Part shown: one piece after another, positions 1 to 7,774 of the stretch | Position numbering within the stretch: position 1 is the first letter of the stretch | Layout of the letters: each line of letters opens with the position of its first letter | DNA from: an uncultured Bacteroides sp. | GTDB lineage: Bacteria > Bacteroidota > Bacteroidia > Bacteroidales > Bacteroidaceae | DNA: 28,653 bases | Assembly: GCA_937890825.1 (NCBI GenBank) | Contig: CALADS010000013.1 | Span: forward strand, 1 to 28,653 | Direction of reading: 5' to 3' | Program-made: the position numbers and the translations under genes | The notes under the pieces: generated by a model | Told to the model about the DNA's origin: nothing | The model's database searches: none | Seen by the model: the letters and a program-made list of their open reading frames with translations, nothing else

Positions 1-30
1 CCCATGCAGGCTTATAGTAGTAGAGAGAGG

Positions 31-128
31 GATGCAATGCGCGCGTACGCGTGAAGAAAAAGGCGGTACGTGGAGCTGGATTTTATGGCAAGACAAGATG
101 CAATGCGCGCGTACGCGTGAAGAAAAAG
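31..128. repeat. Two perfect 32-bp direct repeats (31-62 and 97-128)
   Basis: Positions 31-62 and 97-128 are identical over 32 bases and separated by 34 bases. Each copy contains the perfect 10-bp palindrome CGCGTACGCG. The 66-bp period equals 22 codons. The frame starting at 32 stays open through both copies to a stop at 146-148, giving the decapeptide MQCARTREEK twice, and it is also open leftwards to the window edge. It may be a dispersed intergenic repeat or the 3' end of a repetitive gene to the left. Neither is proven. Confidence 0.8.
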
Positions 129-148
129 TTGAAATACGGCGTCCCTAG

Positions 149-640
149 CCGACCCTAAACTGTACTTATTCTATTGAATAGCAAGAATTTATATCATCCT
201 GCTTTTTTCATGCAAAAATTGCAGCTTAATATGCTCTGATGACGGATAAGGAACACTTAAACCGAAGCTTTTCTGGAAGTATCCCCGATACACCTGCACC
301 GCATCTGGGGCACAACTGCGCCCTAACAGCTCTGTTCCAGCGAAAACCCCTCTCCTGCCCTGAGAAAAAGCCATACATACACTGAAATAGAATCGCGCTG
401 CATAAGCTTCCACCAGCATAGAAATATAATCTGCGCAACAAACATTACATAAATTCTTCACCAAACAATAGCTTCAGACATCTCAAACAATAGCTTTCTT
501 CTATGTAAACTACTTGTTTGTCTATAAACGACACCGCCGCTTATAAAATATCAAGTAGTTGGAGATACATAATCTACAGAGACAACATGCATAAACCCTA
601 GATGAAGTGCGAATACATCGGTTATATCCGATTCATCTCC
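149..640. other. Stretch without a convincing gene
   Basis: No reading frame here looks like a recognisable protein. The longest minus-strand frame (464-189) lacks a good start and resembles no family I know. Visible structure: a 13-bp direct repeat CAAACAATAGCTT at 462-474 and 484-496, and a 9-bp inverted repeat AACTACTTG/CAAGTAGTT at 508-516 and 552-560. The inverted repeat lies downstream of the minus-strand WYL gene but has no T-run marking it as a terminator. Confidence 0.5.
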
Positions 641-1552
641 TCAGGCATTTTCAGCGGATACACCGTAATACTTCATAAAATTCCGGGTAAATTCACGCAT
701 CTTCGCACGGACAAATTCCGGTTCTACTACCTCTATCTGGTCGGCATAATAAAGCAACTGCTGATACAGCTCAAAATTCACCCTTACGCGATATTCGAAA
801 AGTACATACTCCTCGTTTACTTCCAATTCCTGCTGCGATTCATGCAGGGGTAAAGTACGCAGATAGGCTGCAAAATTCTCGTACGCTTTGATAACCAGCC
901 GCACCACCGGATCACGAGGGTCGTTATGAACCCCACACCCATCCTTGAAATATTCCTGCAAAGAGAAATCCGGCTGGAGATGAAACGTACTCTCTAACTC
1001 CTCGATGGCCTGGATGCGGTCTAAGGCATAGGTTCTGTATCGTTCTCGGCTTCGGGCCACCAGATACCAGCGGCGGTTGGAAAGGCGCAAGCCGTAAGGC
1101 TCCACACTGAACGTATGCGCGTGTTCGCTTTCAAAGCCTTGATACGTCAGGCTCAGCCGACGGTTATCATGCATGGCTTGTGTAATCATCATCAGCCAGC
1201 GCTGGCCGGAAGGTACATCCTCTAGCATGATGCGATGCCTCAGTGTATGGTCGGCCTGCATCTGATTCAGCGTGGAGTACAGATTGAACAGCCAGTGCAT
1301 CACCTCATCTTCTGTCAGTGCTTCAGGATTCTTGATGTAATACAGATTCGTGCGACAGTCGCAGGCGATGGACAAGTCAAACAGCGACTCAATAGCCTGC
1401 TTATGGTTATGGAAAGTCTTTCTGGATAAAGGTTCACCGATGCCCAGACAACTCCGCTTCCACAAATCGCTGATTTCGGGAAAAGACAAAGGCCCTCGGC
1501 TCAGCAAGGTATTGATAAGCCACACATAACGCTTCAGATAATTCACTTCCAT
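641..1552 (-). CDS. WYL-domain transcriptional regulator
   Basis: A 303-residue cytoplasmic DNA-binding regulator. The N-terminus (about 1-80) has a helix-turn-helix character, with RKTFHNHKQAIESLF as likely recognition segment. The middle (about 115-200) is a WYL domain: EPYGLRLSNRRWYLVARS followed by RTYALDRIQAIE, the pattern used to sense nucleic-acid or nucleotide ligands. The rest (about 215-300) matches the C-terminal WCX extension. Length is normal for the family. It is divergent from rtcB, with 112 bp between the two starts, so it may control rtcB, itself, or both; that is inferred from position. A TATTTTTG -7 box on the minus strand at 1579-1586 supports the start. Its ligand cannot be read from the sequence. 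Confidence 0.85.
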   Translation of the reverse strand: MEVNYLKRYVWLINTLLSRGPLSFPEISDLWKRSCLGIGEPLSRKTFHNHKQAIESLFDLSIACDCRTNLYYIKNPEALTEDEVMHWLFNLYSTLNQMQADHTLRHRIMLEDVPSGQRWLMMITQAMHDNRRLSLTYQGFESEHAHTFSVEPYGLRLSNRRWYLVARSRERYRTYALDRIQAIEELESTFHLQPDFSLQEYFKDGCGVHNDPRDPVVRLVIKAYENFAAYLRTLPLHESQQELEVNEEYVLFEYRVRVNFELYQQLLYYADQIEVVEPEFVRAKMREFTRNFMKYYGVSAENA

Positions 1553-1578
1553 GATATTCTACTTTACAAGGTACGGAG

Positions 1579-1586
1579 CAAAAATA
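1579..1586 (-). promoter_or_regulatory. Bacteroidota -7 box of the WYL gene
   Basis: Reads TATTTTTG on the minus strand, an exact match to TAnnTTTG, 26 bp upstream of the start. No clear -33 TTTG is seen at the expected spacing. Confidence 0.5.
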
Positions 1587-1664
1587 CAAGATTTTTTCTG
1601 CTTGTGCTATACTTTGGCACACCGATTCGTTTACTTTGCCTCAGAATTATAAAGAAGAAGCCAT

Positions 1665-2939
1665 ATGAAAACCATCGAACATCATGACGTAAAGATTTTT
1701 ACGAACCGCATCGAAACCAATGCTATGGAACAAATTGAACGACTGCTGTCGGTACTCGTATTCAGTCAGTGCAAGATACGCATCATGCCCGACGTGCATG
1801 CCGGTGCCGGCTGTGTGATAGGATTTACCGGAAATCTGGGCGAGCGGGTGATACCGAATATCGTAGGCGTGGACATCGGCTGTGGCATCTACGTGCAGCC
1901 GTTTGCAGGCAGGGGCGAAATCGATTATCACGCCTTGCACGCGTTCATCCAGCAGAACATTCCATCGGGCAGAAACATCCGCACGGAACAGTATCGCCCC
2001 TTACCAGCCAAGTATATGAAAGCGTATAGCACCTGCAAATCACTCATCAAAGAGATGCGCTGCTACCGGGAGTTGAAGGATACCAAACGGCTGAACCGGG
2101 CGTGCGGTTCGCTGGGCGGGGGTAACCACTTTATCGAACTGGACAAAGACGAACAGGGCATGTATTACCTGGTAGTGCATACCGGCAGCCGCAACCTGGG
2201 AAAGCAGGTGGCGCAGATTTATCAGAAGCTGGCCGTGAAGTGCCAGTCGGGATGGGCAGAACTGATGGAGGAACAAAACAGACTTATAGCTGAATACAAG
2301 GCCACGGGGCGAAAAGACGAACTGCAGGAGGTAATCCGGCAACTGCATAACTCGTTCAAGATGTATAAACCGACCATTCCGCCCGACTTATCGTATCTGG
2401 AGGGAAATTATCGGGAAGATTACTTGCACGATATGCGCCTCTGCCAGTATTGGGCGGAGATAAATCGTCGCACTCTATCGGGCCTGCTGATGGACTACCT
2501 GAGAGAGCAGGGCCACGTGGAAACCCCGGAAGAGGATTGGGCGGAACTGGCTTTCGAAAGTGTACATAATTATATAGGAGATGACAACATCATCCGCAAG
2601 GGAGCCATCGATGCCTATGCAGGCGAGAAGTGTATCATTCCGCTGAATATGCGTGATGGGTCGCTTATCTGCATCGGCAAGGGCAATGCCGACTGGAACT
2701 TCTCGGCTCCGCACGGTGCCGGACGCATCCTGAGCCGGGCGGAAGCATTCCGGTACATCAGTCTGGAGGAATACCGACAGTCTATGCAAGGCATCTACAG
2801 CGAGTGTCTGACGGAGGAAACAAAGGACGAATCGCCCATGGTGTACAAGCCGAAAGAGGAAATCATGGAAAACATCCAGCAGACGGTGTCTGTGGTGAAT
2901 GTCATCAAGCCAGTGTTTAATTTCAAGGCGGCTGAGTGA
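1665..2939 (+). CDS. rtcB: RNA-splicing ligase RtcB
   Basis: A 424-residue RtcB-family RNA ligase, which joins 2',3'-cyclic phosphate (or 3'-phosphate) ends to 5'-OH ends using GTP and Mn2+; in bacteria it is linked to tRNA and rRNA repair. The metal and guanylylation residues are visible: MPDVHAGAGCVIG (H45), GVDIGCG (C73), GSLGGGNHFIEL (H155), VVHTGSRNLG (H172), SVHNYIGDD (H301) and SAPHGAGR, whose H350 is the likely guanylylated histidine. The KGAIDAYAGE and DGSLICIGKGN segments are also typical. Length is that of the short bacterial type. No archease gene or RtcR/CARF activator is seen nearby; the only regulator beside it is the divergent WYL protein. No exact TAnnTTTG box lies upstream. 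Confidence 0.96.
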   Translation: MKTIEHHDVKIFTNRIETNAMEQIERLLSVLVFSQCKIRIMPDVHAGAGCVIGFTGNLGERVIPNIVGVDIGCGIYVQPFAGRGEIDYHALHAFIQQNIPSGRNIRTEQYRPLPAKYMKAYSTCKSLIKEMRCYRELKDTKRLNRACGSLGGGNHFIELDKDEQGMYYLVVHTGSRNLGKQVAQIYQKLAVKCQSGWAELMEEQNRLIAEYKATGRKDELQEVIRQLHNSFKMYKPTIPPDLSYLEGNYREDYLHDMRLCQYWAEINRRTLSGLLMDYLREQGHVETPEEDWAELAFESVHNYIGDDNIIRKGAIDAYAGEKCIIPLNMRDGSLICIGKGNADWNFSAPHGAGRILSRAEAFRYISLEEYRQSMQGIYSECLTEETKDESPMVYKPKEEIMENIQQTVSVVNVIKPVFNFKAAE

Positions 2940-3040
2940 CCGTAAATGCTAAAAGATGTTATCGTGAACCATTATGAACCTAGTTTGCAAACAAAACTTT
3001 CTTTGATTTTTTCTATTTTTAACAAGAAAATGAGAATCAT

Positions 3041-3343
3041 ATGAAAAACGTGCATTTTTTGCCCTGGGTGGGCAGTAAATATAACATAGGCTGGCAAGGG
3101 AAACGATTAATGATACTAGGAGAAAGTCATTACTGTGCTTCCTTGCCGGAATACTGGCATGAGGCGATTGAGGTATTTATTAACCGAATCTAATGATAAT
3201 AGCATATGGGAATAAAATGGATAAGTTTATTGACACTCCTTGTTTTCAGTGAGCAGTTTTCTTCCATCCAGGTGATGGTGGGAGGTACGTGCGTCAATCA
3301 TCCAAAGGGTACTAATAAGGGGTATCATGCTCTGGCGTTGTAA
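3041..3343 (+). pseudogene. Decayed uracil-DNA-glycosylase-like gene
   Basis: An ATG at 3041 opens a 50-residue frame ending at 3193. Its segment FLPWVGSKYN followed by KRLMILGESHYC resembles the N-terminus of the uracil-DNA-glycosylase-like proteins common in Bacteroidales, which are normally about 200 residues. Four consecutive in-frame stops follow (TAA TGA TAA TAG, 3191-3202). The same frame then reopens at ATG 3206 for 45 residues to 3343 and contains CVNHPKGTNKGYHAL, which could be a worn remnant of the C-terminal HPS-type motif. I read this as a gene with its middle deleted and the remainder decayed. The family assignment rests mainly on the N-terminal motif. Confidence 0.5.
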
Positions 3344-3398
3344 ATGATCATAATTGATTCCCTTAACAAAATTGTTTTAATCAGATATTCCGCAAATA

Positions 3399-6098
3399 AT
3401 GGTAGCCTTAATCAAATACTTGAAAATACTACTTCTGTCATGTATCGTTCTACTTGTGATGAGTACGTGTGCATCTAGAAGTGAATCTGTATGGTTCAAA
3501 ACGAGCGATGCAGTGTATTTATGGATACCTGCATCTGACACCATCAATTCTTATTTTTGGGAGGGTAATAGTATAGACAATATCCCTAATGGGGATGGGA
3601 CACTCACAATTATTGATAAAAACGGTCAGAGGACCAATACCAAAGTCAACATGTTCTTTGGCACAACTTCCATGGAAGATGTAAAAAGCATGAATGACGG
3701 AAGCCGATATATTGGCATCGTTATTGAAGATAAAATGGAAGGCTTTGGCATATTAATAAAAAACAAAGAACTATATATAGGAACCTTCTGCAATAGCAAG
3801 CCTAACGGTTTTTTAAAATACTATAAAAACGGTCACATTTATTATGAAGGATATTGGAAGGATGGCATATTTCATGGCGAAGGAACCCTTTATAAGGAAG
3901 ATGGCTCCATCAAGACCGGAGAATGGATTGAAGGAAGACTTTCTCAAACAGTAGTTGATGTTCATTTACCAGAAGGACATTATGAGGGATATGTTCGAGA
4001 TGGACAGCCTGATGGTATTGGCCGAATGTCGTATGCTGATATTTCGTCTTATCTAGGTTATTGGAAAGAAGGATTATGGCAAGGAGAGGGATTATATACT
4101 ATAGGAAATGACTCTATTTATGGTCAATGGGAAAAGAATACAATCTGTGGTGAAATAAAATATAGAACTGCTGATTTCTATTTTGATGGTACAGCTATAG
4201 ATAATTCACCTATAGGTGAAGGCATTTTAGTGCAATCAGATGGTTCTCATTATTCAGGTTATTGGCTGGATGGAAAAAGACATGGCACCGGTGATATGAT
4301 ATTTCCAAATGGAGATACTTACTTTGGAGACTGGGCTGATAATATGTTCGAAGGTTATGGAGTATATCATTATTCTGCTGACAGTGCAGTGTATCAAGGA
4401 GAATGGCAGAAAGGTTTACAACATGGTGACGGAGAATATAGATGTCCAAATTTCAGCTATACAGGTCAGTGGGATCAAGGTTGGATAGATGGTGATGGTA
4501 CACTGATATTTAGCAATGGCGACCAATATGAAGGGACCTTTCATGAAAATTTAATTGATGGTATAGGATGTTATACATTTGCCAATGAGAACAGGTATGA
4601 AGGAGAATTTGTAAAAGGAAAAATGAATGGTCTAGGGATTTTCCAATTTAAAAATGGAGACAGATTTGAAGGAGAATTTCTAGATGGAAAGATTTATGGT
4701 GATGGTACCATGTATTTGGCTAGTGAAGAAGGTATAGTTTCCATTACCGGCTTTTGGCCCAAAGATGGTAGTTATCCACAAGAAGCAAGTATGCTTTTCC
4801 CCAATGGAGATTTGTATGAAGGGCCGCTTGTCAATGGCCAACCTACTCCCGATGGAACATGGATATCCGGTGAAGAAAGACAAAAGAAACTTGACAAAGT
4901 AAATGCTTCACCACTTCACAAGGCGAATGAACTCTATAAAAAACATAGAGAAACAATCAATATGTCGCTTTTGGGGGCAAGTGCTTTTGTTACTGCTGTT
5001 GAAATAGCCTGTGCTTCTACAGTCGTAGGAGCCCCAATCGCAGGGTTATTACATATAATAAACATAGGAATAAATGTTCTAGATGCTTCCATGGCTATTG
5101 CATCGGCTGGTATCGACGTAATGGAGAATAATCAATTAGGTGAAGATAATACTGAAGCTATCCAGAATCTCACGACTGAAATAGCTATGAATGTTGCCTT
5201 CGTTTTAGTTCCAAAAGTAGCTAAGGCTGGTGCAAAACCCTTAAAATCAGGCTTAAAATATGTGACTAGAAGCGCCGTTATAAAACAAATTATAAAGGAA
5301 GGTAAAAATATTGCCAGACAATCAGCATTTAGATTTGTTAAAGGGAAAACCATAGGCAAACAGATACGCTTGTCAATTGCTAAAGGTGGTCGCAAAATTG
5401 AGAAAACCCTAGTTCGCAGTAAGGTGACTCAAAAATCGATGATTTTTATGGGACGAATATTGACTCAATTGAAGCACCAAACAATTCCTTACTCATCTTA
5501 CCTGCAGAAAATTGCGAAGAACCCCAATTTAAAAAAGAATCTAAAATTATCTGCAGAAGGAAGTTCTAAGAATTTAGGTGATAATATGAGACTTTTCGGT
5601 ACCGATAAATGGGTTAAGAAAAGCGAGCAGATACGTCGCTATTTAGGTATGACTAAACGGCAAGTTGAACCTCACCATATAGTTCCCTCAAATCCGACAA
5701 CTGAAAATGGTAAAAAAGCTAGGGAAATTTGGATAAGATTCTTTAACAGTGTTGATCATCCCTGTAACGGGATTTGGCTAGGAAGAGGGAATAAAGAAAT
5801 AGGATACAAAGCATTGGCAAAAGGCTCTAACCATGTATCGAACAGTCCAAAATACGAAGAAGCTGTTGCAAAAAAGATTATTAACACTTATCAGGCAGCT
5901 CTAAAAAAAGGAGATAGTCCTGAAGTTATCCAACAAAAGCTAGCTGAAACTGTAGATGAAATAAAGAAACAATTATATAAAGGAGAACTAGCTATTGGTA
6001 CGAATTCCCACGCTGTGCATACTGCTGCAAGTATTTTCGGAGAAGGAACAAAAGCTAGAATAATTGCCGACAAGATAGAAAAGATTTTTTATAAATAG
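3399..6098 (+). CDS. MORN-repeat protein with C-terminal AHH-type nuclease toxin domain
   Basis: An 899-residue exported protein. Residues 1-23 form a hydrophobic signal sequence followed by C24, possibly a lipobox although MSTC is a poor match. Residues about 50-490 hold roughly 14-16 MORN-type repeats (for example YEGEFVKGKMNGLGIFQFKNG). Residues about 522-575 are two hydrophobic segments, and 620-715 is a Lys/Arg-rich linker. The C-terminal domain (about 718-899) has VEPHHIVPSN (H759, H760), then a D786..N790-GIWL segment, H812 and SPKYEEAV, the layout of AHH nucleases of the HNH/EndoVII superfamily (here PHH rather than AHH). Such domains end polymorphic toxins used between bacteria. The next gene, 23 bp on, is a probable immunity gene. 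The locus is clearly more AT-rich than its flanks, consistent with transfer. Nuclease activity and the export route are inferred. Confidence 0.82.
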   Translation: MVALIKYLKILLLSCIVLLVMSTCASRSESVWFKTSDAVYLWIPASDTINSYFWEGNSIDNIPNGDGTLTIIDKNGQRTNTKVNMFFGTTSMEDVKSMNDGSRYIGIVIEDKMEGFGILIKNKELYIGTFCNSKPNGFLKYYKNGHIYYEGYWKDGIFHGEGTLYKEDGSIKTGEWIEGRLSQTVVDVHLPEGHYEGYVRDGQPDGIGRMSYADISSYLGYWKEGLWQGEGLYTIGNDSIYGQWEKNTICGEIKYRTADFYFDGTAIDNSPIGEGILVQSDGSHYSGYWLDGKRHGTGDMIFPNGDTYFGDWADNMFEGYGVYHYSADSAVYQGEWQKGLQHGDGEYRCPNFSYTGQWDQGWIDGDGTLIFSNGDQYEGTFHENLIDGIGCYTFANENRYEGEFVKGKMNGLGIFQFKNGDRFEGEFLDGKIYGDGTMYLASEEGIVSITGFWPKDGSYPQEASMLFPNGDLYEGPLVNGQPTPDGTWISGEERQKKLDKVNASPLHKANELYKKHRETINMSLLGASAFVTAVEIACASTVVGAPIAGLLHIINIGINVLDASMAIASAGIDVMENNQLGEDNTEAIQNLTTEIAMNVAFVLVPKVAKAGAKPLKSGLKYVTRSAVIKQIIKEGKNIARQSAFRFVKGKTIGKQIRLSIAKGGRKIEKTLVRSKVTQKSMIFMGRILTQLKHQTIPYSSYLQKIAKNPNLKKNLKLSAEGSSKNLGDNMRLFGTDKWVKKSEQIRRYLGMTKRQVEPHHIVPSNPTTENGKKAREIWIRFFNSVDHPCNGIWLGRGNKEIGYKALAKGSNHVSNSPKYEEAVAKKIINTYQAALKKGDSPEVIQQKLAETVDEIKKQLYKGELAIGTNSHAVHTAASIFGEGTKARIIADKIEKIFYK

Positions 6099-6121
6099 GT
6101 AAACAAAAAATATCGAAGCGT

Positions 6122-6655
6122 ATGAGTATATATGAATTAAATTTTAATTATGACTATGCTGTAGCAGACGTTATTGAATCTTTGAAAGGAGTAGATTCTT
6201 TAGAACTCTGTGCAGAACGACCTGATTTGTATGACTGTTTCAAGTATGGATGGCTTACAAATGAATCTGATATTATCCCGGATTTTGTGATTATTATGTC
6301 AAGATTGATAGGATGTAGAACTGCTATCTCAGCTGCTATAAAGGAGTTAATTCCTAATCAAGAGCTACATCCAATAAAGATAGGAGACAAAGACTATCTA
6401 TTATTATCCTATATACCCATATTATCAGCACGACTAAATTTAAAGAAATCTAAGATAAAAAAATTCTCCAATGGTGATATTATGGAGATAACTGCTCCTG
6501 TATTTCTACCGGATGAGTATCCTATCTTATTTGGCATTGAAGAAATGCCATCTTCATACTTTTGTACACAAGAGTTTAAACAGATGGTAGATTCCTTGAA
6601 TTATAGGGGTCTGCTATTTGAAGAATGTAGAATAAAGTCTAAATCATGGTTTTAA
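6122..6655 (+). CDS. Probable immunity protein (Imm11/DUF1629-like)
   Basis: A 177-residue soluble protein with no signal peptide or membrane segment, starting 23 bp after the toxin stop. Weak family features: a central segment with HPIKI then DYLLLSYIP, and a C-terminal segment EFKQMVDSLNYRGLLFEECR, which resembles the end of Imm11/DUF1629-type proteins, often found next to nuclease toxins. By position and size it is expected to bind and block the AHH nuclease domain in the cytoplasm. Base composition is as AT-rich as the toxin gene. The immunity role is a strong contextual inference; the exact family is uncertain. Confidence 0.65.
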   Translation: MSIYELNFNYDYAVADVIESLKGVDSLELCAERPDLYDCFKYGWLTNESDIIPDFVIIMSRLIGCRTAISAAIKELIPNQELHPIKIGDKDYLLLSYIPILSARLNLKKSKIKKFSNGDIMEITAPVFLPDEYPILFGIEEMPSSYFCTQEFKQMVDSLNYRGLLFEECRIKSKSWF

Positions 6656-6666
6656 AATTTAAACAT

Positions 6667-7425
6667 ATGGAAGAGAATAGAAAACAAACGTCGAACTCGC
6701 AGCCAACTGTTGAATGTTCTAAATGTCACAAGTATGTATCTACATCTAACGGAGTTCAAAGTGCTTCAGGATTTGTATGCAACGAGTGTAAAAACAAGAG
6801 TAAAAAGCGGCTTATGATGGGACTCATTGGAGGAGTACTTGTTATATCTGCAATTATTGCAGGACTTGGTTTAACTGACAAGAAGCCTGCTGGTGATGGA
6901 TTTGATGGTATTGGAACAATTGATGATTCTATTTCTGTATCTGTCAGCCAGAATAAAGTGAAATTTGATTTGGCAACAGCCACTGCTGTTAGTTCTTCCG
7001 TTACCACACAAGCGCCTATTTCAAATCTAGACGAATTTAAGCGTGTATTAGCTCAGAATATTACAAATGCTGAAAATGAAAACTCTACCAGTATAGAACT
7101 TCCGGCAATCAGTCCACTTTTTGCAATAAATACCAATTACTTTGTAAAAGATGGTGAGGCTTTGGTGAAAGAATTTGCATCTGTTTATTCAAAAACAAAT
7201 AAGACTGCTACAATTCTTGTTAAAGCTTATACCTGTGATTTAGGTGGAGCTAGATTAAATGAAAAACTTTCAGAAACGCGTGCTATTGCTGTAAAAAATG
7301 TATTGGTAAAAGCTGGAATTCCTGAAACAAACATTGAACTTAAGTGGTATGGAAAATCAAGATACAATGACTTCACTTATTCTGACAAGAGTGAATATCG
7401 TCGTGTTATTTTATCTATAAAATAA
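6667..7425 (+). CDS. Zinc-ribbon, single-TM, OmpA-like domain protein
   Basis: A 252-residue protein counted from the ATG at 6667. An in-frame ATG at 6646 would overlap the immunity gene and add seven residues; I prefer 6667 because MEENRKQ reads as a natural N-terminus. Residues 14-41 form a CxxC...CxxC zinc-ribbon (C17, C20, C38, C41). A transmembrane helix spans about 51-70. After a variable linker, residues about 155-250 form an OmpA_C-like domain: TILVKAYTCDLGG, then LNEKLSETRAIAVKNVLVKAGI and WYGKSRYN, retaining the Asp and Arg that contact peptidoglycan in the family. Likely topology is cytoplasmic ribbon, inner-membrane anchor, periplasmic wall-binding domain. It may help export or anchor the toxin, which is inferred from position only. 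Confidence 0.8.
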   Translation: MEENRKQTSNSQPTVECSKCHKYVSTSNGVQSASGFVCNECKNKSKKRLMMGLIGGVLVISAIIAGLGLTDKKPAGDGFDGIGTIDDSISVSVSQNKVKFDLATATAVSSSVTTQAPISNLDEFKRVLAQNITNAENENSTSIELPAISPLFAINTNYFVKDGEALVKEFASVYSKTNKTATILVKAYTCDLGGARLNEKLSETRAIAVKNVLVKAGIPETNIELKWYGKSRYNDFTYSDKSEYRRVILSIK

Positions 7426-7461
7426 AGACTCTTTAGATTTGGAGAAAAATTATGCAAAGAA

Positions 7462-7500
7462 TTTCCCGGTTTGCTGACATGCAGCCGGGATTGTTTTTTA
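7462..7500 (+). terminator. Rho-independent terminator of the toxin cassette
   Basis: TCCCGG (7464-7469) pairs with CCGGGA (7485-7490), followed by TTGTTTTTTA. It lies 37 bp after the OmpA-like gene stop and marks the end of the 3399-7425 unit. Confidence 0.8.
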
Positions 7501-7774
7501 TTTCATAAATTCTTCTCTCTTCTGCTATGATTTAGCGTATCTAAGCTTTTTCTATTTCAAAAAAAGTTTCTTTAAAACAAAGGAAAGAGATGACTGACTA
7601 GTCCTAAGTCATAACTCATCGGTTCGTTTTGCAATTGGGTATCCTCCTGCAGCAGATAGTAGCGTAACTACAAAAGATGTTCAAAAAACAGGTAGCTTGT
7701 GCCTTCATTTGGCTCACTCCTCCTCTATTTTTGCGCAATCATAAGAAATACATCTTAAATTAGGAGGATAAAAT
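7501..7774 (+). other. Intergenic region before the S41 peptidase gene
   Basis: No gene is seen. It holds an exact -7 box, TATTTTTG at 7726-7733, with a TTTG at 7708-7711 that is closer (14 bp) than the usual 20 bp. A Shine-Dalgarno-like AGGAGG at 7762-7767, seven bases before the ATG at 7775, decides the start and is unusual for Bacteroidota. The stretch 7620-7740 reads openly in one frame but matches nothing I recognise. Confidence 0.5.

Noticed and set aside
31..128. CRISPR array (32-bp repeats with a 34-bp spacer)
   Set aside because: Only two copies are visible, the period is an exact codon multiple with an open frame across both, no cas gene is present, and the unit does not resemble a CRISPR repeat I know. 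The left side is cut by the window edge, so this cannot be fully excluded.
189..464. Minus-strand frame of about 90 codons
   Set aside because: It starts only at TTG/GTG, resembles no family, and an adjacent frame is equally open. Treated as chance.
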